This document shows, piece after piece, positions 16,417 through 25,112 of a DNA stretch of 64,000 nucleotides. The DNA is taken from positions 1 through 64,000 of the forward strand of contig NZ_JAUZQD010000015.1 of assembly GCF_030709675.1 (NCBI RefSeq). The letters run 5' to 3'. The translations under genes were made by a program, and so were the position numbers. Within the stretch, counting starts at the first letter, position 1. Every line of letters starts with the position of its first letter. Source of the stretch: Symbioplanes lichenis. GTDB taxonomy: Bacteria > Actinomycetota > Actinomycetes > Mycobacteriales > Micromonosporaceae. Below the pieces are notes generated by a model, which had not been told where the DNA came from, ran no database searches, and saw nothing but the letters and a program-made list of their open reading frames with translations.

Positions 16417-16920
16417 TCAGGAGCGGAATTGAAGCGTGTGCAACTCCAGACCGTCCTGCTGCCACTCATGTGTCTGGCTGTCGAGGTGCATCGTCAGCTC
16501 GATCGACGACACCACGTCATAACCGGCCGCGTGCAGGCTGCGGATCGCCTCCACGTTGCGCGAGGAGGGCGAGATCGTCAGCGACTGCATGCTGCGCTTC
16601 TTCGCCTCCTGGGCCACGTGGCGCAGCAGCTTGCGGCCCACGCCCTTGTGGCGGTGGGTCGCCGTCACCACGACGGGCTCCACCTCGCCCGCGCGGCCCC
16701 GGATGATCAGGCCCACCAGCCCGACGACACCGTCGTCGGCATGGTCCGCCACCCACAGCCCGCCCAGGTCGAGCCGGGTCAGATACTCCTCGAAACCCGC
16801 TCCGCCGTCGTCGGGCCCGTCGCCGTACATGCGGTTGTGCTGCGCGGTCAGCTCGGACCACAGACGGCGGCCGGCGCTGTGGTCGCTGGGCCGGTACGAA
16901 CGCACCACGACAGGTGTCAT
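16417..16920 (-). CDS. GNAT family N-acetyltransferase
   Basis: A 167-residue acyl-CoA N-acyltransferase. Motif A, VVVTATHRHKGVGRKLLRHVAQEAKKR, has the Q/R-x-x-G-x-G/A pyrophosphate-binding loop, and the GNAT core precedes it (GLWVADHADDGVVGLVGLIIRGRAGEVEPVVV). Motif B is SPSSRNVEAIRSLHAAGYDVVSSIELTM. The acceptor is unknown. ATG 16920 follows GGAG at a somewhat long distance. It is divergent from the fructosamine kinase gene, with 41 bp between starts. Confidence 0.9.
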   Translation of the reverse strand: MTPVVVRSYRPSDHSAGRRLWSELTAQHNRMYGDGPDDGGAGFEEYLTRLDLGGLWVADHADDGVVGLVGLIIRGRAGEVEPVVVTATHRHKGVGRKLLRHVAQEAKKRSMQSLTISPSSRNVEAIRSLHAAGYDVVSSIELTMHLDSQTHEWQQDGLELHTLQFRS

Positions 16921-16961
16921 GCCGACATTTTGACTCCGAAACGAGCACGCCGTAACCCGAA

Positions 16962-17858
16962 GTGGAAGATAAGGAGGTGGATCTGGCGTATCTGCGCGCG
17001 CACCCGCAGCATCTTTCGACATTTCTCGCCCACCAGCGGATTCGTGAGACCCCGGTGGGCGGCGGCGACGTGTGCGCCGCAACCCGTCTGACCTTGGACG
17101 ATGGCACCTCGGTCTTCGCGAAGTCGTGGCCCTCGGGCAGCCCGCCCGAGCATTTCTTCCGAACCGAGGCCGCCGGGCTGAAATGGCTCGCCGAGGCCAG
17201 TGCGGCGCCTGTTCCGGAAGTGATCTCCGTGACCGATGATCTGCTCGCCCTGGAATGGATCGAGCCGGGCTCGCCGTCCGCGGCGGCAGCGGACCGCTTC
17301 GGCCGGGAGCTCGCGGAGGTGCACCGGGCCGGAGCGGAGGGGTTCGGGGCGCCGTGGCCGGGCTTCATCGGGCCGTTGCGCCAGGACAACACGGCGTCCG
17401 AGGGTCCGTGGGGCGCTTGGTTCGCGGAGCGGCGACTGCTGCCGTACCTGCGGATGTCGGCTGATCGGGGTGCCCTCGACGCCGGCGACGTCGAGCTGGT
17501 GGAGCAGGTGCTGAGCCGGATCGACACGTTCGGCGGGGCCGAGGCGCCGGCGCGACTGCACGGCGACCTGTGGCCGGGCAACGTGCTGTGGGGTGCCGAC
17601 GGGCGGGCCTGGTTGATCGACCCGGCGGCGCACGGCGGGCATCGGGAGACCGATCTGGCGCAGCTCGCGCTCTTCGGCGGGGCGCCGCATCTTGACCGGA
17701 TCGTGGCGGCTTATCAGGAGGTGTGGCCATTGTCGGACGGGTGGCAGGGGCGGGTGCCGCTGCATCAGCTTCAGCTTCTGCTGGTGCACACGGCCGCGTT
17801 CGGTACAGGATATCGCGGCTCGGTGGTCGCGGCGGCGTCGGCGGCCCTGCGCGGCTGA
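16962..17858 (+). CDS. Fructosamine kinase family protein
   Basis: A 298-residue kinase of the fructosamine/ketosamine-3-kinase family, which phosphorylates sugars on glycated amines so that they fall off (deglycation repair). It shows RETPVGGGDVCAATRLTLDDG (nucleotide loop), VFAKSW with the Lys, the brace HGDLWPGNVLWGADGRAWLIDPAAHGGHRETDLAQL (catalytic Asp in HGDLW, metal-binding IDP) and a C-terminal helical lobe. The start is uncertain: GTG 16962 is used, but AAGGAGG at 16970-16976 lies inside the frame. Confidence 0.88.
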   Translation: MEDKEVDLAYLRAHPQHLSTFLAHQRIRETPVGGGDVCAATRLTLDDGTSVFAKSWPSGSPPEHFFRTEAAGLKWLAEASAAPVPEVISVTDDLLALEWIEPGSPSAAAADRFGRELAEVHRAGAEGFGAPWPGFIGPLRQDNTASEGPWGAWFAERRLLPYLRMSADRGALDAGDVELVEQVLSRIDTFGGAEAPARLHGDLWPGNVLWGADGRAWLIDPAAHGGHRETDLAQLALFGGAPHLDRIVAAYQEVWPLSDGWQGRVPLHQLQLLLVHTAAFGTGYRGSVVAAASAALRG

Positions 17859-17961
17859 CGGAGCCGGGCGGCCGGACGGCATCGGCGACCCTGCGGAGCT
17901 GACGGTGCCCGGGGCGGGGACTTCGTTCATATGTCTTCGGTCGTGAGGAAGGGAGAAAGTA

Positions 17962-19080
17962 GTGGCTTGCATAACGGCGAAAGAGGCATTCAAGAGCTAC
18001 TTTCGACCAGTGACCGAGCTTGCTGCGCCCGTGGTGATTCCGCGTGGCGGCGCGCCCAAGGGTGACCCGCGCGCGGGGTTGCTCGCCGACCGGTTCGGGC
18101 GGGTGGCGACGGACCTGCGGGTGTCGCTGACCGACCGATGCAATCTGCGGTGCACCTACTGCATGCCGGAGGAGGGGCTCGCGTGGATGCCGAAGCAACA
18201 GCAGCTCTCCGACGACGAGGTGGGGCGGCTGCTGCGGGTCGCCGTCGAGCAGCTGGGCGTACGGGAGATCAGGTTCACCGGGGGTGAGCCGCTGATCCGG
18301 CGTGGTCTCGTCGGAATCATCGCCGCCGCGGCGGAGTTGCGTCCGCGGCCGAAGCTGTCGATCACCACCAACGGCATCGGCCTGGAGCGGATGGCCGGGG
18401 CGCTCCGGGACGCCGGGCTCGACCGGGTGAACGTCTCGCTGGACACGCTGTCGCCCGCTCGCTTCAAGGAGCTGACGCACCGGGACAGGCACGCCGATGT
18501 GCTCAAGGGCATGGCGGGGGCGGCCGAGGCGGGTCTGACGCCAGTAAAGATCAATACGGTGCTGATGCGCGGGGTCAATGACGACGAGGCGCCGGAGCTG
18601 CTGCGGTTCGCCCTGCAGCACGGCTATGAGCTGCGGTTCATCGAGCAGATGCCGCTCGACGCCCAGCACCAGTGGGACCGGCAGGAGATGGTGACCGCGG
18701 CGGCAATCCTGGCGGCGCTGGAGCCGTTCGGGTTGGAGCCTGATTCGGTTTCACGTGGAACAGCGCCCGCCGAAACGTGGCTTGTGCCCGGATATGTCGA
18801 TGCGGCGGGCAATCCAGCTCGGGTGGGCGTCATCGGCAGCGTGACGCGGCCTTTCTGCGGGGACTGCGATCGGACTCGATTGACGGCGGATGGTCAGGTG
18901 CGAAACTGCCTCTTCGCCACCGGCGAGACGGATCTGCGGGGGCTGGTGCGTGGCGGGGGCTCGGATGAGGAGATCGCCGAGGCGTGGCGGGCGGCCATGT
19001 GGGGGAAGAAGGCCGGGCACGGCATCGACGACCCCAGCTTCCTGCAGCCGGCCCGCCCCATGTCGGCGATCGGCGGGTGA
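17962..19080 (+). CDS. moaA: GTP 3',8-cyclase MoaA
   Basis: A 372-residue radical-SAM enzyme for the first step of molybdenum cofactor synthesis (GTP to 3',8-cyclo-GTP). The N-terminal SAM-cluster motif CNLRCTYC (Cys60, 64 and 67) and the C-terminal 4Fe-4S site (FCGDCDRTRLTADGQVRNCLF) are both complete. The protein ends PMSAIGG, with the conserved GG tail needed for activation. GTG 17962 follows GGGAGA. The N-terminal extension of about 45 residues is longer than usual. It is followed by a 57-residue ORF and moaD, all joined by GTGA overlaps. Confidence 0.97.
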   Translation: MACITAKEAFKSYFRPVTELAAPVVIPRGGAPKGDPRAGLLADRFGRVATDLRVSLTDRCNLRCTYCMPEEGLAWMPKQQQLSDDEVGRLLRVAVEQLGVREIRFTGGEPLIRRGLVGIIAAAAELRPRPKLSITTNGIGLERMAGALRDAGLDRVNVSLDTLSPARFKELTHRDRHADVLKGMAGAAEAGLTPVKINTVLMRGVNDDEAPELLRFALQHGYELRFIEQMPLDAQHQWDRQEMVTAAAILAALEPFGLEPDSVSRGTAPAETWLVPGYVDAAGNPARVGVIGSVTRPFCGDCDRTRLTADGQVRNCLFATGETDLRGLVRGGGSDEEIAEAWRAAMWGKKAGHGIDDPSFLQPARPMSAIGG

Positions 19081-19250
19081 GCAACGTGGCAAGCACTCGG
19101 CACGAACCCGACGTTGAGCAGACTTTCCAGGCAGAGGACGCAGAGAACAGATCGCGGGCGCACGGGGCTGAGCCGATCCGGTGGACCCGCGCCACCTTGA
19201 GCGACCTGCGGGCGGGCGGCGTGGGGCGGAGCTGGCGGGTGGGCTGGTGA
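19077..19250 (+). CDS. 57-residue coupled small ORF between moaA and moaD
   Basis: GTG 19077 overlaps the moaA stop (GTGA), and its own TGA overlaps the moaD start GTG (GTGA), so the frame sits exactly between two translationally coupled genes. The predicted peptide is acidic at first (HEPDVEQTFQAEDAENRS) and basic/aromatic at the end (IRWTRATLSDL and GRSWRVGW). I do not recognise it. The double overlap argues for real translation; the low-information sequence argues for caution. Confidence 0.5.
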   Translation: MSNVASTRHEPDVEQTFQAEDAENRSRAHGAEPIRWTRATLSDLRAGGVGRSWRVGW

Positions 19251-19495
19251 GCGACTTGGTGCAGGTGCGGTATTTCGCGGGGGCTCGGGCGGCGGCCGGG
19301 GTTCGGGAGGAGAGCGTGGGGGCGGGCTCGGTCGACGAGTTGGTCGGGGTGCTTACCGAGCGGCATGGCGAGCGGCTCGCGGTGGTGTTGAAGGCCGCGA
19401 GTTTTCTGGTCGACGGGCTGGCCTGCCATGATCGACAGGCGGCGCTGGCCGTCGGGGCGACTGTGGACGTCCTGCCACCGTTTGCTGGGGGTTGA
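19247..19495 (+). CDS. moaD: Molybdopterin synthase small subunit MoaD-like
   Basis: An 82-residue ubiquitin-fold sulfur carrier (MoaD/ThiS). It starts with VQVRYFAGARAAAGVREESV and ends in VDVLPPFAGG, whose terminal Gly-Gly is thiocarboxylated and inserted into MoaE. GTG 19247 gives the family length and overlaps the preceding small ORF. The partner MoaE is encoded separately at 28990-29415. Confidence 0.93.
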   Translation: MSDLVQVRYFAGARAAAGVREESVGAGSVDELVGVLTERHGERLAVVLKAASFLVDGLACHDRQAALAVGATVDVLPPFAGG

Positions 19496-20946
19496 GGTTG
19501 TTCGCGTTCGTCGGGCTGATCATCGTCGTCATCGGCCTGATCCACTTCTATCTGTGGAAGCGCCTGGTCAAGGACACGTTCCGCGGGCGCCGGGCGCGGC
19601 TGGTCGGCGGCGTGATCGCCTTGGCGCTGGCCGTGCTCGTTCCGGCGACTCTGATCGGTGTGCGGGGCGGGCACGTGAAGTGGCTGGCCTGGCCCGGCTA
19701 CCTGTGGCTTGCGGTCATGTTCTACCTGCTCGTGATGCTCGCGGTGGTGGAGATTCCGCGGCTCGCAATTGCGCTGTGGATCCGCGCACGGGAGCGCCGG
19801 GACAGCAGCGCCGCATCAGGCACGGCGAAGACGACGGCAGCGACGGTTGGGACCGGCGCGGCCGGCCCGGGAACCAGCACGTCCAGCCCGGAGAGCAGCA
19901 CGACCGACGCGGAAGCCAGCACGGCTAGCGCGAGGACCAGCACGGCCGGCGCGGAAGCCAGCACGGCTAGCGCGAGGACCAGCACGACCGACGCGGGAGC
20001 CAGCACGGCCGGTGCGGGGGCCAGCGCAGGCGTCGGGGACGGCGCGGCGCAAGCGAGCGGGGACGGCACGGCGGGGGCGAGCGGGGACGGCGCGCCGCAG
20101 ACGAGCGGGGACGGCGGGCGGCCGGGGGTTGATCGGCGGCTGGTGCTGGCTCGGGGTGCGGCGATCTTTGCGGGGCTGACGGCGGCGGGGATCACTGGGT
20201 ACGGGGTGAAGACGGCGCTCGGTGGGCCGCGGCTGGATCGAGTGCGGATGCCGCTGGCGAAGTTGCCCGCGAGCATGGACGGGACGCGGCTGGCCGTGGT
20301 TTCGGACATTCATCTCGGGCCGCTGACCGGGGTGCGGCACACCGAGCGGATCGTCGCCGCGATCAACTCGGTCGACGCCGACATCGTGTGCGTGGTCGGG
20401 GACCTGGTGGATGGGAGCGTCGCCGAGCTGGGCCGGTTCGCGGAGCCGTTGCGGGGGATCCGGTCGCGGCGGGGGGCCTACTTCGTGACGGGGAACCACG
20501 AGTACTACTCGGGCTATCAGGAGTGGGTCGACGAGGTGGCCCGGCTGGGCCTGCGGCCGTTGCGGAACGAGCGGATCGAGCTCGACGGGCTGGACCTCGC
20601 CGGGGTCAACGACCTGAACGGCGCCGACGAGGGCGACGCGCCGGACTTCGAGCGGGCGCTGGGTGATCGTGATCCGGCGCGGCCCGTGGTGCTCATGGCG
20701 CATCAGCCTCTGGCCGCCAAGGACGCCGCTCCTTACCACGTCGATCTGCAGCTCTCCGGGCACACGCACGGCGGGCAGATGGCGCCGTTCAACCTGCTGG
20801 TTCCGTTGCAGCAGCCGGTGACCAGCGGCTTCGGCGAGGTGGACGGCGTCCCGGTCTACGTCACGAACGGCGCCGGCTTCTGGGGGCCGCCGGTGCGGGT
20901 CGGCGCGCCGCCCCAGGTCTCCGTCATCGAGCTGCGCACCGCCTGA
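19492..20946 (+). CDS. Membrane-anchored metallophosphoesterase
   Basis: A 484-residue protein. The N-terminus has three hydrophobic segments (about residues 3-20, 38-56 and 66-85), followed by an Ala/Ser/Thr/Gly linker (residues 105-205), another hydrophobic stretch (LARGAAIFAGLTAAGITGYG) and a calcineurin-like phosphoesterase domain: VVSDIHLGPL, VVGDLVDG, VTGNHEYYSG and LSGHTHGGQM, all metal-binding motifs intact. This matches the YkuE/YaeI-type membrane phosphodiesterases acting on phospholipid-like substrates; the substrate is inferred only. TTG 19492 overlaps the moaD stop (TTGA); TTG 19498 is an alternative. Confidence 0.9.
   Translation: MRLFAFVGLIIVVIGLIHFYLWKRLVKDTFRGRRARLVGGVIALALAVLVPATLIGVRGGHVKWLAWPGYLWLAVMFYLLVMLAVVEIPRLAIALWIRARERRDSSAASGTAKTTAATVGTGAAGPGTSTSSPESSTTDAEASTASARTSTAGAEASTASARTSTTDAGASTAGAGASAGVGDGAAQASGDGTAGASGDGAPQTSGDGGRPGVDRRLVLARGAAIFAGLTAAGITGYGVKTALGGPRLDRVRMPLAKLPASMDGTRLAVVSDIHLGPLTGVRHTERIVAAINSVDADIVCVVGDLVDGSVAELGRFAEPLRGIRSRRGAYFVTGNHEYYSGYQEWVDEVARLGLRPLRNERIELDGLDLAGVNDLNGADEGDAPDFERALGDRDPARPVVLMAHQPLAAKDAAPYHVDLQLSGHTHGGQMAPFNLLVPLQQPVTSGFGEVDGVPVYVTNGAGFWGPPVRVGAPPQVSVIELRTA
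19909..20031 (+). repeat. 42-bp in-frame repeat in linker
   Basis: Units at 19909-19950 and 19951-19992 are almost identical, and a third, degenerate one runs to about 20031. Each encodes a 14-residue linker unit, AEASTASARTSTAG. The linker is likely flexible and extracytoplasmic, and its length probably varies between strains. Confidence 0.8.
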
Positions 20947-20963
20947 GAGGAAGGCGACGCGTC

Positions 20964-21041
20964 GCGACCGCGGACAGCGACCGCGAACAGCGACCGCGGA
21001 CAGCGACCGCGGACAGCGACCGCGGACAGCGATGGCGAACA
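20964..21041. repeat. 13-bp tandem repeat
   Basis: Six copies of GCGACCGCGGACA (starts 20964, 20977, 20990, 21003, 21016, 21029; the last is degenerate) directly after the metallophosphoesterase gene and ahead of the EndoQ-like/helicase gene. Confidence 0.9.
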
Positions 21042-21145
21042 GCAACGTGGCTGCGGCGTGGAGGAGGCGAGTCAACAGCGGGTAGGTTATGTCACTTCCT
21101 GCGTGGCGACTTCAGGCTTCCCGCGCACTCGTGACAGGATGCAGC

Positions 21146-24100
21146 GTGCCCTCGGACAGCGCAGGGTCCTCGGTTGCCGCGGACACGTACGTCGCGGATC
21201 TGCACATCCACTCCCGCTATTCGCGTGCCTGCAGCCGTGACCTCACCCTTCCCAACCTCGCCTGGTGGGCCCGCCGCAAGGGCATCGCCGTGCTCGGGAC
21301 CGGCGACTTCACCCACCCCGCGTGGTTCGACCACCTGCGGGAGAGCCTGCGACCCGCCGACGAGCCCGGCCTCTTCCGGCTGAGCCCCGACGCCGAGCAG
21401 GACGTCACGCGCCGCCTTCCGGGCTCGCTCCAGCAGTCCGAGGCCGCCCGGTTCATGCTGAGCGTCGAGATCTCGACGATCTACAAGCGCGACGACCGTA
21501 CGCGGAAGGTGCACCACCTCGTCTACCTGCCCGACTTCGCCGCGGCCACCCGGTTCAACACCGCGCTGGGCCGGGTCGGGAACCTCACCGCCGACGGGCG
21601 GCCGATCCTCGGGCTGGACTCGCGCGACCTGCTGGAGATCGTGCTCGAGGCGAGTCCCGACGGCTATCTCGTCCCGGCGCACATCTGGACGCCGTGGTTC
21701 TCGGCGCTGGGCTCCAAGTCCGGCTTCGACGCGATCGCCGACTGCTACGCCGACCTGGCCGAGCACATCACGGCCGTCGAGACCGGGCTCTCCTCCGACC
21801 CGGAGATGAACTGGCGGGTCTCCAGCCTCGACCGCTACCGGCTGGTGTCCAACTCGGACGCCCACTCGCCCCAGGCGCTCGCCCGGGAAGCCACCCTTTT
21901 CACCGGTAGGCCGGATTATCACGCGATCAAGGACGGGCACACCCTCGCGGGGACCATCGAGTTCTTCCCGGAGGAGGGCAAGTATCACGCCGACGGGCAC
22001 CGCGCGTGCGGCGTGAACTGGGAGCCGGCCCGGACCCGGGAGCACGGCGGCCGCTGCCCCGAGTGCGGCAAGCCGCTGACCGTCGGGGTCCTGAGCCGCG
22101 TCGAGGATCTCGCTGACCGGGAGAGCAAGCCCCGCCAGGAGTCCGTCGAGCACCTCATCCAGCTCGCCGAGATCCTGGGCGAGATCAACGGCGTCGGCCC
22201 GAAGTCGAAGACCGTCGAGGGCCAGCTCAACCATCTCGTCGCCCAGCTCGGCCCCGAGCTGGACATCCTGCGCAAGGTCCCGGTGGACGACATCGGGCAG
22301 CACGGCGGCGACAACCTGCGCGAGGCGATCACCCGATTGCGGCGCGGTCAGGTGCGGCGCGTGCCGGGCTACGACGGCGAGTACGGCGTGATCACGCTCT
22401 TCGAGCCGGGTGAGCTGCGCAACGCGGCCAGCGCCCCGCAGACGGAGACGCTGTTCGACCTGCCGAAGCAGCGCACACAACCCGCCCCCGAGAAGAAGAC
22501 CAAGCCGGCGAAGAAAGCCGCGCCCCGGAAGGCCGCTCCGCCTCCGCCGATCCCGCAGCCCGCGTCGCCGCACGAGCCGTTCGAGCCGATGCTGGCCGGG
22601 ATGGAGGAGGTCGGCACCGGCCTGCTCGACCGGCTGGACGCGATGCAGCGCGTGGCCGCGTCGGCGCCCGGCGGGCCGCTGCTCATCGTCGCCGGCCCCG
22701 GCACGGGCAAGACCCGTACGCTCACCCACCGCATCGCCTACCTGTGCGCCGAGATGAGCGTCTTCCCGCACCGCTGCCTGGCGATCACGTTCACCCGCCG
22801 CGCCGCCGAGGAGATGCGCGAGCGCCTCGACGCGCTGATGGGCGAGTCGGCGCAGGACATCACCGTCGGCACCTTCCACGCGGTCGGGCTGACCATCCTC
22901 AAGGAGAACGCCAAGGCCGCCGGGCTGGGCCCGGGCTGGCGGATCGCCGACGACGCCGAGCGGGCGGCGGCGCGCGAGGAGGCCGGCGAGGACGACGGGG
23001 CCTACATCAAGCTGCTGCGCCAGCAGGATCTCGTCGACCTGGACGACCTGCTCACGGTGCCTGTGGCGCTGCTGCGGGACGACCCGGCGCTGGTCGAGCG
23101 GTACCGCAAGCAGTGGCAGTGGATCTTCGTCGACGAGTACCAGGACGTCGACGAGACCCAGTACGAGCTGCTGCGTCTGCTCAGCCCCGCGGACGGCAAC
23201 CTGTGCGCGATCGGCGACCCCGACCAGGCGATCTACTCGTTCCGGGGCGCGGACGTGGGCTACTTCCTGCGCTTCAACGAGGACTTCACCGACGCCCGGC
23301 TGGTGCGGCTGACCCGCAACTACCGGTCGTCGGCGCCGATCCTGGCCGCGGCCGTGCAGGCGATCGCCCCGTCGTCGCTGGTCAGCGGGCGGCGCCTGGA
23401 TCCCGCGCGGGTCAATCCGGAGTCGCCGCTGCTGGGCCGCTACTACGCGGCGAGCGTCGCGGACGAGGCCGACTTCGTCGTGCGGACCGTGGACGAGCTG
23501 GTCGGCGGGCTCTCGCACCGATCGCTCGACTCGGGCCGGGTCGATGCGCGCGCGGTGGCCCCGGGATCGTTGTCCTTCTCGGACATCGCGGTGCTCTACC
23601 GTACGGACTCGCAGTCGCAGGCCGTCGTCGACGCGCTGTCGCGGGCCGGCGTACCTGTGCAGAAGCGGTCGCACAACCGCCTGCGGGACCGGCCCGGCGT
23701 GCAGGTGCTCGCGCGGGAGCTGCGCCACGCCGGCGGGCAGGGCACGCTCGCCGCGCGTGTCAAGGCCGCGTCGCAGGCTCTGGCCCAGCGGTACGCCGCC
23801 CCGACGCTCGACGCCGACACGGTCGCCCCGGAGGACATCTGGACCGCGGCCGACCTGCTCCTGCCGCTGGCCCAGCGGATGGGCGACGACCGGGAGCGCT
23901 TCCTCGCCGAGATCGCCACCGGAGCCGAAGTCGACGCCCTCGACCCGCGCGCCGAAGCGGTGAACCTGCTCACGTTGCACGCCGCCAAGGGCCTCGAGTT
24001 CCCGGTCGTGTTCCTGATCGGCTGCGAGGACGGGCTGCTGCCGCTGCGCTGGCCGGGCAGCACGCCGTCGGACGACGAGCTGGCCGAGGAGCGTCGCCTG

Positions 24101-24289
24101 TTCTTCGTGGGGCTGACCCGCGCGCAGGACCGCCTCTATTTGAGCCACGCGGCGCGGCGCTTCCGGCACGGCAAGGAGCGCGACCAGGCGCCGAGCCCGT
24201 TCTTCGACGCGATCGACGCCGGGCTCTTCGAGCGGATGGGCAACACGGCGCCCGCCCGCCCGAAGGACCGCCAGCTGCGCCTGATCTAG
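21146..24289 (+). CDS. EndoQ-like PHP endonuclease fused to UvrD/PcrA helicase
   Basis: A 1,047-residue fusion. Residues about 15-430 match the endonuclease Q-like (TIGR00375) PHP family: DLHIHSRYS (18-26), LGTGDFTHP, AHIWTPWFSALGSKSGFD, SNSDAHSP and a zinc-ribbon-like region with Cys288, Cys304 and Cys307 (RCPECGKPL), then LGEINGVGPKSKTV. EndoQ cuts DNA 5' of deaminated bases. A Lys/Pro/Ala linker (about 445-490) leads to an SF1 helicase with Walker A (AGPGTGKTRTLTHR), FTRRAAEEM, Walker B (FVDEYQDVDE), LTRNYRSS, LLTLHAAKGLEF and VGLTRAQDRLYLSHA. GTG 21146 follows CAGGAT by 5 nt (leaderless); ATG 21089 is an alternative. Confidence 0.85.
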   Translation: MPSDSAGSSVAADTYVADLHIHSRYSRACSRDLTLPNLAWWARRKGIAVLGTGDFTHPAWFDHLRESLRPADEPGLFRLSPDAEQDVTRRLPGSLQQSEAARFMLSVEISTIYKRDDRTRKVHHLVYLPDFAAATRFNTALGRVGNLTADGRPILGLDSRDLLEIVLEASPDGYLVPAHIWTPWFSALGSKSGFDAIADCYADLAEHITAVETGLSSDPEMNWRVSSLDRYRLVSNSDAHSPQALAREATLFTGRPDYHAIKDGHTLAGTIEFFPEEGKYHADGHRACGVNWEPARTREHGGRCPECGKPLTVGVLSRVEDLADRESKPRQESVEHLIQLAEILGEINGVGPKSKTVEGQLNHLVAQLGPELDILRKVPVDDIGQHGGDNLREAITRLRRGQVRRVPGYDGEYGVITLFEPGELRNAASAPQTETLFDLPKQRTQPAPEKKTKPAKKAAPRKAAPPPPIPQPASPHEPFEPMLAGMEEVGTGLLDRLDAMQRVAASAPGGPLLIVAGPGTGKTRTLTHRIAYLCAEMSVFPHRCLAITFTRRAAEEMRERLDALMGESAQDITVGTFHAVGLTILKENAKAAGLGPGWRIADDAERAAAREEAGEDDGAYIKLLRQQDLVDLDDLLTVPVALLRDDPALVERYRKQWQWIFVDEYQDVDETQYELLRLLSPADGNLCAIGDPDQAIYSFRGADVGYFLRFNEDFTDARLVRLTRNYRSSAPILAAAVQAIAPSSLVSGRRLDPARVNPESPLLGRYYAASVADEADFVVRTVDELVGGLSHRSLDSGRVDARAVAPGSLSFSDIAVLYRTDSQSQAVVDALSRAGVPVQKRSHNRLRDRPGVQVLARELRHAGGQGTLAARVKAASQALAQRYAAPTLDADTVAPEDIWTAADLLLPLAQRMGDDRERFLAEIATGAEVDALDPRAEAVNLLTLHAAKGLEFPVVFLIGCEDGLLPLRWPGSTPSDDELAEERRLFFVGLTRAQDRLYLSHAARRFRHGKERDQAPSPFFDAIDAGLFERMGNTAPARPKDRQLRLI

Positions 24290-24957
24290 ACCGCCAGCCC
24301 GACGACGGCCCCGGCCAGCAGCGCCGGGCCGAACGGCAACGACCGCACCCGGCGGGTGATCCACAGGCCCACGGCGATCGGCCCGTTGATCAGGTGCGGG
24401 GCGATCAGGCCCACCGCCACGGCCGGCCAGCCCGCGAAGCCGAGCACGAAGCCCAGCACGGTGGCCAGCTTCACGTCGCCCAGGCCCAGGCCACGGCCGG
24501 GGAGCAGAGCGATCATCAGGTACGCCGTCCCGGTCAGCGCCGCCGCGAGAAGCGCCCGGGGCACGTCTCCCGGGGCGAGCGCGGCCAGCGGCGACGTCAG
24601 AAGCGCCAGGAGCGCGACGAGTCGATCGGGCAGCCGGCGACATCGCACGTCCACCACGGCCAGCAACACCCCGAGCACCGTGGCGGGCAAAAGCACGACG
24701 AGCAGCGGTGAAGCACCCAGAGCGGCGGCGAGCGCACTCGCGGTGAGCGCCCCGGCGCTCACTGTCCACACGGGTGCTTCGCGGCAGGAACACGACGCTC
24801 CGGCGCGTACCCAGGAAGGGGTGGGGGTGTGGCAGTGCGCGCAGGCGGCGCGGACGGGAGCGTGCCGGGGGACGGCCAGGCGATGCGCGACACGCGGGAC
24901 GAAGGCCGCGGCGGCACCGCCGAAGACCGCCGCGCCGATAACGAGGGGGAGCGACAT
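24286..24957 (-). CDS. Prepilin peptidase (A24 family)
   Basis: A 223-residue polytopic membrane protease of the type IV prepilin/Tad peptidase family. The two aspartates of the active site are present: Asp103 in VVDVRCRRLPDRLV and Asp161 in GLGLGDVKLATVLG. An N-terminal cysteine cluster (Cys39, 42, 56 and 58) resembles the zinc site of TadV/PilD-type enzymes. It would cleave leader peptides of pilin-like proteins; no pilus gene lies in this window. GAGCG precedes the ATG. The stop shares a CTAG with the convergent helicase gene. Confidence 0.9.
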   Translation of the reverse strand: MSLPLVIGAAVFGGAAAAFVPRVAHRLAVPRHAPVRAACAHCHTPTPSWVRAGASCSCREAPVWTVSAGALTASALAAALGASPLLVVLLPATVLGVLLAVVDVRCRRLPDRLVALLALLTSPLAALAPGDVPRALLAAALTGTAYLMIALLPGRGLGLGDVKLATVLGFVLGFAGWPAVAVGLIAPHLINGPIAVGLWITRRVRSLPFGPALLAGAVVGLAV

Positions 24958-25112
24958 GGGCAGCGACGGTATCCCCGTGCGGGCGACCTTGACCCGTCCG
25001 GAAGCCGACACTCGGCGCGACTTGCCGTCCCGCGCGCGCGATTCCGGGAGGGTTTGTCCCCAGCCCGCACGCTACGGTGGCCTACAGCGAATCCGCCCTG
25101 GAGGAAAGTCCG

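Noticed and set aside
17859..17961. MoCo riboswitch ahead of moaA
   Set aside because: The 103-bp gap is too short and lacks the conserved elements; I see only a Shine-Dalgarno sequence.
21092..24793. 1,233-codon open frame on the minus strand opposite the EndoQ/helicase gene
   Set aside because: It is the usual antisense shadow of a GC-rich gene: Arg/Ala/Val-rich, no domain, while the plus strand has complete motifs.
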